Source: Anaspis maculata
Lineage: Eukaryota; Arthropoda; Insecta; Coleoptera; Scraptiidae
Reading direction: 5' to 3'
DNA length: 64,000 nt
Assembly (NCBI GenBank): GCA_949128115.1
Contig: OX421966.1
Location: forward strand, 33,993,042-34,057,041
In this document: positions 55,930 to 64,000 of the stretch, in pieces
Layout of the letters: each line of letters opens with the position of its first letter
Numbering within the stretch: position 1 is the stretch's first letter
Translations under genes and position numbers: made by a program
Notes under the pieces: generated by a model
What the model saw: only the letters and a program-made list of their open reading frames with translations
Database searches by the model: none
What the model was told of the DNA's origin: nothing

Positions 55930-56930
55930 CGTAGTTCTATACCGACAAGGAAGGTGTTGGGATGTTTAATAAAGCTTTTCTCCTCTCAGAGTTTCTTGAC
56001 GGCGCGCTTGAAAGTATCAATACAACGCGCTCCGCTTGCCCATTTGGTTGAGGATGGAAGGGTGACAGATGCCAGTGTCAGTGGCTTCTTCCATTTGGAA
56101 TACAAAATCCTTGGAAGTCCTCTAAAGGAAACTGGCTTCCGTTGTCTGATACCAACGCTTCCTGGAGTCGAAATATAGCAAAAATCTTGTGCAAAATTTG
56201 GATGGTCTGTTTTGACATGATGGTGCGTGTTGAGTAGACCTTGTGGCCACTTGAAATACTCATCGGCCTCAATTAAGTACCATCCGCCGTTGATTGGGCC
56301 AGCGTAATCGATATGAATTCACTGGCACGGTTTATCTTGCATGGAACCATGGTTCCATTGGCACTCTGTCAGGAGTGGTGGGTGTCTTCACTGCTTCCAT
56401 CCACTTCTTGCAGCACTTCATGCAAACTCTTCAATATTGTTATCAATTCTTGGCCAATACACTCTCGACCTCGCAAGCGCCTTTATCCGTTCTATCCCTT
56501 GGTGTCCTTTGTAAAGTTCTTGTAGGATTCATCCCTGGAACTTTTTTGGAATGACAACGCTATCTATGAACATCATCGTATTCTGGGTAATGGACAAAGA
56601 CTCTCTACATCACTTTCTATCACTCGATAAAAAGTGAGCACAATTTGCTGAGCGTGGCATTGGCGAATCACTGTAGCCAATCAGTCGGTGCTAGGGATAA
56701 CGCAGCTTGAGCAACTTGTGTGATGTCGTGAATCTGCTGTTCTGAGTCTCGCCTCAGCCCATTGCCTCTGGCAATTACAACAAAAACTGATTTTGCGCTT
56801 CCATCAACTGTTTCTGCTGCCTTCCTGTGAGCTTCCGTTGCTGCCGCATAAACTTGATGAGTGCGTCTTGAACGTCTGTAGTCGGCATTCTGAATGTTGA
56901 TAAAACTTTGAGGTTATAGATGGTCGCTGT
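55930..56930 (-). pseudogene. Gypsy-type LTR retrotransposon remnant: gag start joined to integrase
   Basis: Read on the minus strand. A gag-like start (MPTTDVQDALIKFMRQQ, from ~56892) runs to a stop near 56777. After ~250 bases of linker come the integrase HHCC part (KALARSRVYWPRID, ~56490), the first catalytic Asp in HIDYAGP (~56310), the second in VSDNG (~56150) and the third residue, Glu, in NGQAER (~56035). The frame is broken by several stops and shifts. Protease, reverse transcriptase and RNase H are missing, so this is an internally deleted, dead copy. Integrase would insert the DNA copy of the element. No envelope gene is visible. The motif style fits Ty3/Gypsy. Confidence 0.75.
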
Positions 56931-56961
56931 CGGAAAAACTCCAAACATCTTCGTCGCCACT

Positions 56962-57180
56962 GTTATATCTTGGCCAAGGCGGCAATCGAAGACGCATGTG
57001 AACGGCAGTTCTATATTGACAATATAATAAGTCATGTGATGGTGCGCCCCTCCCCCTCCTGTCATTTTATTTGTTTGGTCTGTAATCGTCTAAGCCCTTC
57101 GCTGTGCCCGCTTTTGTTCAGAAGTGGAACGACCCGAGAGGGAAGAAGTTGAAGTTGAATGGAACACGCTCATTGCACAG
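56962..57180 (-). other. Possible 5' LTR and primer-binding site of the Gypsy remnant
   Basis: On the minus strand the sequence from TGTGCAATGAGC (57180) to GATATAACA (56962) has TG..CA ends. It is followed at once by GTGGCGACGAAGATG, a TGGCGAC-type primer-binding site seen in insect Gypsy elements. Without a second LTR the limits are a guess. Confidence 0.35.
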
Positions 57181-57445
57181 AAAGTTACGTTTACGGAGAG
57201 CAAAATTAGTGCTAATAGTACTTTGTGTATCAAGGCCATAAAGGTAATGTTTTTTGGCCGAATCTGAAGTTTTGTAGCCGAGGCGTAGCCGAGGCTGCAA
57301 AACAGGTGAGACGTAAAGAAAGCTTTTGTGTGTTGGTCGCCTAAAAATGGTTTTTATGGTTCTTTTTACAAAACACTCAACACATGATTGACAGAATGAA
57401 CAAAACGACACAAAATAAACAAAATTAACGATAACAATAGAAAAC

Positions 57446-57628
57446 ATGGCAACAAGAACAACAAAAAAAGAACCTAAAAATCCAGACAATAATGAAACAA
57501 ACAAAAACAACACACAAAAATTGGTCAGACAAGGTCATCACTCAAGAAAAGAGAAAGTGACGGATTCGGAAAATAGGCACTCAGTGGAAGAACTCGTCAA
57601 AGAAACCTTAAGTATTGTGGAAGTAATT
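57446..57628 (+). CDS. Candidate 5' exon (61 codons)
   Basis: ATG in a good context (AAAACATGGC) opens a lysine-, asparagine- and glutamate-rich frame (MATRTTKKEPKN...). Near its end lies a strong splice donor, ATT/GTAAGTAAG (57629). The protein is hydrophilic and unrecognised. It could be a first exon of a host gene, or the start of a retroelement gag. No downstream acceptor or exon could be tied to it, and the minus strand is also open here. Confidence 0.2.
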
Positions 57629-57719
57629 GTAAGTAAGTAATTGAATTCTTTTTAATTGTTTTAATCCACACCTCAACAATTATGGAAATCCTTTTTTTGT
57701 TGATGGAAGGGAAATTTTT

Positions 57720-57905
57720 CCCCTATCAACTCCCGATTCTTGAGAAATAGACTTTCCAGCAAAAATAGGTCGATTTTTATTTTGAAGGGGACATCAAGGG
57801 AACACATTGTGAAATTTTTATCTCCAATCCCTAAGCCCTATTTTAAAATTTCAAATACCATAACGTATCTTGTGATACATCAAATTGAAGGCAATAAAAT
57901 TCTCT
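57720..57905 (+). repeat. Fragment of the 4.2-5.3 kb element family
   Basis: CTCCCGATTCTTGAGAAATA, GGGGACATCAAGG, AATTTCAAAT and TTGTGATACATCAAATT follow the order of 4240-4420 and 4640-4690 at roughly 70-80 percent identity by eye. Confidence 0.6.
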
Positions 57906-57913
57906 TAATAATA

Positions 57914-59197
57914 TACAGGGTGTTCGGGTCTGGTTATTACAAACTTTGAGGGATGATTCCCCATCAAAAATAAAGCCGAAAGAACAAAAAACTCATGGGG
58001 CCTTATGAATAGATCAAGCAATTGCTTTTGCTTGATTTCCTTTTTTTGAAAAATTCTCAAAAAATCAGAAACTTCAAGTAATTCCTTGATTCGGGTTTTA
58101 TTGAACATTTGAGTAACTGATTGAAATAATAAAAATGGTTCCAAGTCTCATTTCCGAATGTTCCTTCGTTTTTCGCTGCTAGATTTTAAGCATAAGCAAT
58201 TATTGCTTAGTCTTTATTCATAAGGCCCATTGTCCTAAAATGCTTCCTTCAAAAGATACAGGGTGTTGGAGTTGACTTTTTTAAATGGTTTTTTCACCGT
58301 AACTTTTGAACCGTTGGACCGATTATAATCAAATTTGAACCAAAGTTTGGTCAAATGACTGTCCTCAAATAATAATACCACAATTCATCAAAAAAATTTG
58401 GGGGCGTAGATAATGTAGACTGTACCCTATTTTTGCCCCTATTTTCATCTCTCTTCATTATTCATTAAAATTGTTGATATTTTTGGATTCTACGTTCAAT
58501 TTAGGAGAAAAAGTTACTTTTGCAAAATTTTGATAAGAGGCTTCATTTCCGGGATATTTGAGTTTGAAACTTTGGAAAACGCCTCGAAATCGCGCCTTTC
58601 AAAGGCCTAAAAATTAAAATCCAGGAAAACTCATTATTTCTCAACTGGAATAAGTTTTCTAGGCCGCTTAAGTTGATTTACTGCCATTTTTTTTGCTGAG
58701 AAACAAGGTGTCTTCAGAGAAAAATTATTTGGGCTCTGGAAAGTGGCTATTTCGAGATGTTTTCCAAAGTTAAAAAACAAAACATCTCGGAAATGAAGCT
58801 TCTAATCAAAGTTTTGCACAAGTAACTTTTTCTTCTAAATTGAACGTAGAATCCAAAAATATAAACAAATTCAAAAAATAGTCAGGGGAAATAAAAATAA
58901 GGGCAAAAATAGAAGACCGTCTCCTATTATCCACGCTTCCAGAAATTTTTGATGAATTGTGGTAGGTACTATTATTCGATGGAGATTCAGTTGACTGAAC
59001 TCTGGTTCAAATTTGAACCAAAATAGGTTCAACGGTTCAAAAGTTACGGTGAAGAAACGATTTAAAAAAGTTAACTTCAACACCCTGTATCTTTTCAAGG
59101 AAGCATTTCAAGACTATGAGTTTCTTGTTATTTCAGCTTTATTTCTGATGGGGAATCATCCCCCAAAGTTTGTAATAACCAGACCCGAACACCCTGC
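57914..59197. mobile_element. Fold-back TIR element of 1.28 kb (ACAGGGTGTTCGGG ends)
   Basis: The left end TACAGGGTGTTCGGGTCTGG is inverse to CCAGACCCGAACACCCTGCA at the right. TTATTACAAACTTTG and GATGATTCCCCATC pair beyond it. Arms extend to 57914-58640 and 58740-59197, including a second internal ACAGGGTGTTG (58257) facing AACACCCTGTATC (59078). No transposase frame. Confidence 0.82.
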
Positions 59198-59206
59198 ATA
59201 CAGGGG

Positions 59207-60080
59207 GGTCCAGGTTATACAGGATGTCCCGAAATAATTGCAACAAAATTTACAGGGAGGTAGACAATTGAAAAATAAGGGGACTCCCTCAATAAAAATA
59301 CTCTCGCAAACGTAATAACGGAGATACAGGCCTTCGAAGTTGGTTTTTAAAACAGTTTTTTCTGCATAACTTTTGAACCGTTAAGTCGATTTTATTCAAA
59401 CTTGAATCAAAGTTTACTGAAATAGGTCTCTATCGAACAATATTAACGCATTTTATCAAACATTTTTAAGGGCGAAGATAATAGGGGGTAACCTTCCGCC
59501 TTTTTCCCCTATTTTTCACCCCCTGGAATATTTTTAGAAATTGTTGCAAGTATTGGATTCTAAGTTCAATTTAGAGGAAAAAGTCACTTTTTCAAAATTT
59601 TGAATAAAGGCTTTATTTTCGAGATATCTGAGGTATCTATCTTGAAACTTCGGAGAACATCTCAAAATCGCCACTTTTCAGGGCCCAATTTGTTTTTTTC
59701 AGAAAAGCATCATGTTTTTTTCCAGCAAAAATGGTAGTTTGTCTACTTGAAACACCTAGAAAACCTATTTTAGTTGAGAAATCTTGAGTTTTCTTGCATT
59801 TTAATTTTTAAGGCCTTGAAAGTGGTGTTTCCGAGATGTTCTCCGAAGTTTCAAACTCAAATATCTCGAAAATGAAGCCTTCAATCAAAATTTTGCAAGT
59901 GTAACTTTTTCATCTAAATTGAACGTAGAATTCAGAAATTGCAACCATTTCCAAAAATATTCAGGGGAGTGAAAAAGAGAGGGAAAAGGGGGAACGTACC
60001 CCCCATTATCTTCGCCCCTGAAAATTTTTGATGAAATGCCTTATCATTGTTTGATAGAGACCTATTTTAGTGAGCTTTGA
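59207..60080. mobile_element. Second, related fold-back element, right arm truncated
   Basis: Inverted arms are about 59335-59740 and 59800-60075, sharing AACTTTTGAACCGTT-type, TCTATTTTAGTGA-type and GCGAAGATAATAG/TTATCTTCGCCCC blocks. It is homologous to the inner module of 57914-59197 (AAGTTACTTTTGCAAAATTTTGA). The left end ACAGGATGTCCCGAAATAAT has no counterpart on the right. Confidence 0.65.
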
Positions 60081-60120
60081 GTAGGTATGGCGGCAGTTGA
60101 GGCAGACGTTTCTAGGGACT

Positions 60121-60350
60121 TTTATCTGGTGACTTTTGGTTGGCAACACTGAATCTAGTGACTTTTTTGACAGGTCGTTAAGCATTGGATCTGCATTACC
60201 GGCATTTGACAGGTGGCGCGGGAAATTTGAAAAGTTTTTAGTTTATCTGGTGACTTTAGGTTATTATCACTGAATCTAGTGACTTTTTTGACTGGTCGTC
60301 AAACATTTGATCTGTATTACCGGCATTTGACATGTGGCGGATTTTAACGT
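60121..60350 (+). repeat. Tandem duplication of ~118 bp
   Basis: TATCTGGTGACTTT..GGTT, CACTGAATCTAGTGACTTTT, GGTCGT and ATTACCGGCATTTGACA appear twice in order (from about 60125 and 60243). No protein frame. Confidence 0.75.
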
Positions 60351-60639
60351 GCGGGAAATTTGAAAAGTACGTGGAATTTGGATTTGACAGGTTAGGTCAC
60401 AGATTGTGTTTGGCAGGAGACATTTGTTAGCTTGAAAGCGCGGGATGTTTGAATTCCCTATACCTACTGAAGCACTCCTCATTGTATCTTAACCCTTGCA
60501 AACTCTCAAGTGGTTTGGTTTCAATAGTTATTTTTTGTATATAAACGCAAGCAAATAGAACCGTTTTATTGACAGACCAATATACTGTGCTAGTTACATA
60601 GACAATAATTACATACAGTTCAGGGTAAGACCTCAACAT

Positions 60640-61610
60640 CATGATTTATTCGTAGTTTAATTCACATAACTGCTTTCATAGACAATTATATTAAATTCAA
60701 AATAAAGCACAAACAGGTGATCATAAACAAATTTACAGTGCTAATTATACATACAAACAATAATTACTAGAATTACTTGGAATCGAAGTACGTTCGATAA
60801 AATTTCTTAGTTGCTTACATAGACAATTACGTCAAATTAAAATAAGGCACAAACAGGTGATCGTGAACGATTTTTCATAGCTGAGTATACAGGCATCAAC
60901 TACCTAAAATCGAAAAACATCTAATACATGTTCTTAGTTGCTTACATTGACAATTACGTGAAACTTGAAATAAGGTACAAACAGGTGCGCATGATTGACT
61001 TTTCATAGCTAAGTATACAGACATTACTTACTTGAAATCGAAGTACATTCAATACAAGTTCCTAGCTGATTACCGTATACCATTACATGAAATTTGAAAT
61101 AAGGCACAAACAGGTGATAATAAACAAATTTACATAGTTGATTATACATAGAAGATATACACACGAACATAAAATCGAAGTACATTCGACTATTTCTTAG
61201 TTGTTTACATAATATACAATTACATGAAATTCAAAATAGGGCACGAAGAGGTGATCATAAACAAATTTACAGTGTTGAATAATACAAACTTGAATTACTC
61301 AAAATCGAAGTACATTCAATACAATTTCTCAGTTACTTACAAAGGCGATTACGCGAAATTCAAGTGAGGCCAAAACAGGTGATTATGAGCGATTTTCATA
61401 GCTGATTACACAAACATTGAATACTTTAAAATAGGAGTAGGTACTTTTAATACAATTTCTTAGTTGATTATACCATATAAAATTATTTGAAATTTGAATT
61501 AAGGCACAAACAAATGATAATAAACGAATTTATAGGGTTGATCACACAAATATCAATGACCTGAAATCGAGGTACATTTTCAATACAATTTCTCAGTTAC
61601 AAACATCATT
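60640..61610 (+). repeat. Tandem array, ~130-bp unit, seven copies
   Basis: Each unit has CTTAGTTGCTTACATAGACA, then a GAAATTNAAATAAGGCACA block, AAACAGGTGAT, a CAAATTTACA/TTTTCATAG block and AAAATCGAAGTACATTC. The AAACAGGTG landmark recurs near 60711, 60850, 60979, 61108, 61245, 61373 and 61508 (spacing 128-140). The copies are considerably diverged, so the array is old or under little homogenisation. Confidence 0.85.
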
Positions 61611-61840
61611 TGCCCAAAGTCTAGGTACACTCAACACGACAACTTGATGGTCAGCAGTTCTGATGTGCCGGTCGCGAGGCAGAATGTGGGATTCTTCATC
61701 ATTATTGTCCACAATCAACTCCTTCATGGAGCCAAAATTGAGTAGCTTGGAATTCTTATAGCTCAGTTTGATTATTTTCACTTTGCAAACGACGTCACTT
61801 CTATTCTCGGGTGCTGGGAAGGCGAAGAGGCCCACATTTT
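61593..61840 (-). CDS. Candidate terminal exon at the edge of the tandem array
   Basis: On the minus strand a pyrimidine-rich acceptor (TTTTCTCTAAG) at 61841 opens a frame of about 82 codons, ending in TGT AAC TGA (61593). The frame begins with a split codon, then NVGLFAFPAPENRSDVVCK. The product is mixed charged and hydrophobic (MKELIVDNNDEESHILPRD inside) and looks protein-like, but I do not recognise it. The last codons run into the ~130-bp repeat. No upstream exon was found. Confidence 0.22.
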
Positions 61841-64000
61841 CTTAGAGAAAATCGTTGATAGTGTGAATTCAGTAACTGGATCAGGTTGACAGTATAATTC
61901 CAGTTATTGTAGTTGTGATGAGAACATTCCAGGTCAGTACTACAAAAAAAAAAACAAAAATTGTATCTAATGTCTAACAGGATATTATAATACAAGTTTC
62001 ATAAGACATAGTATTGTTGAAGGGTACAGAAAATGAACAAGTGAATATGCCTCCACGGCCGTGAGGCTTATTGTTTGCAGGTATATGCATTTCAGCTACC
62101 TGAGAAGTCGCACCCAAAATAACGGCACTTGCCAACAGGGAATTGGTTGAAGGCCTTTTTTCTTATAATTTATAAGGTTATGACGGTATTACGGGAGCAT
62201 AATTATTGAAAATAAAACATGCTAATTGTCGCAAGGCCCTTAAGGTCGTGAGTGGCGTGACAATATCCACCATGTAAACCGTGGTAATAAGTTTGAATTT
62301 GAACAATCTATACTGTTTATCCGCGTAACCAGTCTTTTTTCCATCAACTGTAGTCATTCCACAGAGTTTTAACAAGAGATTGATTTTTTTTTTCAATAAA
62401 GTTTGACCATCGAATCTGTGGGTGATTTTTTTTTTTTTGCATAAGCATGAGACATTACATTGAAAAAGATCGATGGAATTGGCTTAGCTTTGCGTGGGGT
62501 AGGTATAATATACAGCGAGCCGCGGCTTTGCAGTCGTTTCCAAAAATCCGGAACTATCGACCAGGGGCCTGTATCGAAATAGAATTTTTTTGTCAAAAGA
62601 GAGTTAAATTTTTTTCTAAATATAACCCGTACATATAGTAATGTGTTTCCATAAAAATATGTACTTAAATAAATGAATTGTCCGCATAAACATAGTGAAA
62701 ATTAAACTTACACGAAAAACACAAACACGGCACAGCACCAACCCATGAGGCTGCTAGATAACGAATGCAAACGCACCACCACCACCTGTCGACTGGGTGG
62801 TTGTTCGTAACTTCTTACCTGAAAAGCCCTGAGCTATTTATTTTTTTTTTACCTGAAAGATCGTGTCTGAACAGGAATTTTTAGTATCATATGCACATAT
62901 TCACGGAGCCAGTAGATAATCAATAATTATTATATAAATAGAAACTTTATTTAAAAATTACTTTGTGCTTATCACATAATGCTCCGACTTGAAAAATATC
63001 AGCGCTGAATTTTGTCAGTCCAGTACGGCAATGTAAAAATAAAAAAATATAAAAGATATAAGTATTTAGGAGCTCAATGTGTTGAAAAGATGTTTTAATA
63101 AAAACTATTAACATATGGACAAATTTACATAAAAATACCTAATGTTTTTCAATGCTCAAAGGTATTAGCCTAAAATGTTAGCGATTATCGATTGCATTGA
63201 GTACACCTGCCTACTGAAATTTTTCAAGTACCTGAGGGTCTAATATAAACGACTCTAGCAAGCCAGCATTTTATAAGAATTTTCTACTTGACCGACCTTG
63301 AATTTTCAATAAATACCCTTTGATTACCAGGTTGAGAAAGAACGAATGAATACGAGAGGTAGCCAGTAGTGTAGGTAGCGCGACCGAAGAAATTAACAAG
63401 AGAGTTTTGCAGCATTGCCCACCCGTTGACGAGTGCTCTTCAAGCTACAAATATCTCCGGATCAAATATGTACCAAGCCATATGCGTAGTATCAGAATGG
63501 TGCATCTTAATACTTAACTCGGCCCTTTCAGGATGTACCTATGGGAGAAGTTTGTGCAAATAAAAATACGCACTAGTTATTGGTTACAGCTTTGTTCATT
63601 TCAGATTTTTAAACAGTTCCATACTCCTATCCTTACCTTAGATATGAAAGATTTTGTTGTATCTATCTATGTACTAACAAGACTCTAAGAATTTTCATTC
63701 ACATGTTCGAAAATATTTGCAGTCATTTCTTACAATAATTAAAGGGTTTGACTGTCGAAGAGACAAATATGGTTTCGCCAGCTAATGATGTTGGATATAA
63801 GAATCCAAGCTCGCATAGAAGGTCGAACGCAACCCGTTGACGCCTCTAATATTATTATCCCACTTTCTCGTCGTCTTCCTTCCAATAAAAGTACCTCGCC
63901 AACATTAGCACTTTTGGAAGTTTTTAAATACACTAACTTATCTGTAACTGCGCCTGGGTCGGTAGGACAGCCATATTCTTCATTTTTTTCAATTCACTGA
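61841..64000. other. AT-rich non-coding DNA
   Basis: No supported gene. A frame open to the window end (63785 on, plus) has no motif. T-runs lie at 62387 and 62428. Confidence 0.35.

Noticed and set aside
60640..61610. CRISPR-like array
   Set aside because: Whole ~130-bp units repeat with diverged sequence; there are no short exact repeats with unique spacers, and the DNA is eukaryotic.

Overview
The window reads as nuclear DNA of an insect or close relative. It is AT-rich and intron- or intergenic-like, packed with TA-flanked fold-back (MITE-like) elements, tRNA-derived SINE pieces, two kinds of non-LTR retrotransposon and a wrecked Gypsy-type LTR retrotransposon. A run of about 16 CCTGA units (TCAGG on the other strand, the telomere unit known from many beetles) weakly favours a coleopteran, but the species cannot be named from sequence alone. 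No complete host gene is visible; three short open stretches are listed only as low-confidence candidate exons. || Layout. 0-6.3 kb: quiet DNA, a four-copy tandem repeat with a built-in GC hairpin, an insertion visible by comparison with a second copy of the same repeat near 50.5 kb, and a 1.07-kb TIR element. 7-16.9 kb: dense fold-back DNA, including five consecutive palindromic units between 12.5 and 16.9 kb. 17.1-17.9 kb: a GC-rich, CpG-rich island with homeodomain-like motifs. 18.9-20.7 kb: a 1.8-kb TIR element with a 7-bp target duplication. 22.3-24.1 kb: tandem repeats. 25.9-26.8 kb: SINE pieces and a MITE. 28.0-28.8 kb: a second GC-rich island containing a duplicated block. 29.1-32.9 kb: more TIR elements. 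|| The centrepiece is 33,042-38,854 (minus strand), a nearly intact 5.8-kb R1-clade-like non-LTR retrotransposon. Its ORF2 (endonuclease, reverse transcriptase, C-terminal CCHC) is uninterrupted. Its ORF1 carries gag zinc knuckles and, unexpectedly, a macro domain closely resembling the TARG1/OARD1 ADP-ribose hydrolase family. That ORF1 is broken by one in-frame TGA inside the macro domain. A 14-bp target duplication, a 20-nt poly(A) and a junction at the edge of the TCAGG array mark it as a recent insertion in telomere-like repeat DNA. || 39-43 kb is mostly featureless apart from a minisatellite, a small MITE and a third GC-rich block. 44.0-46.4 kb is a large palindrome with a different 5'-truncated LINE in its middle. 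55.9-57.2 kb holds the Gypsy remnant: a gag start joined to integrase, with protease, RT and RNase H missing. 57.9-60.1 kb has two related fold-back elements side by side. 60.6-61.6 kb is a tandem array of about 130-bp units next to a possible terminal exon. The rest is AT-rich DNA in which I see nothing firm.
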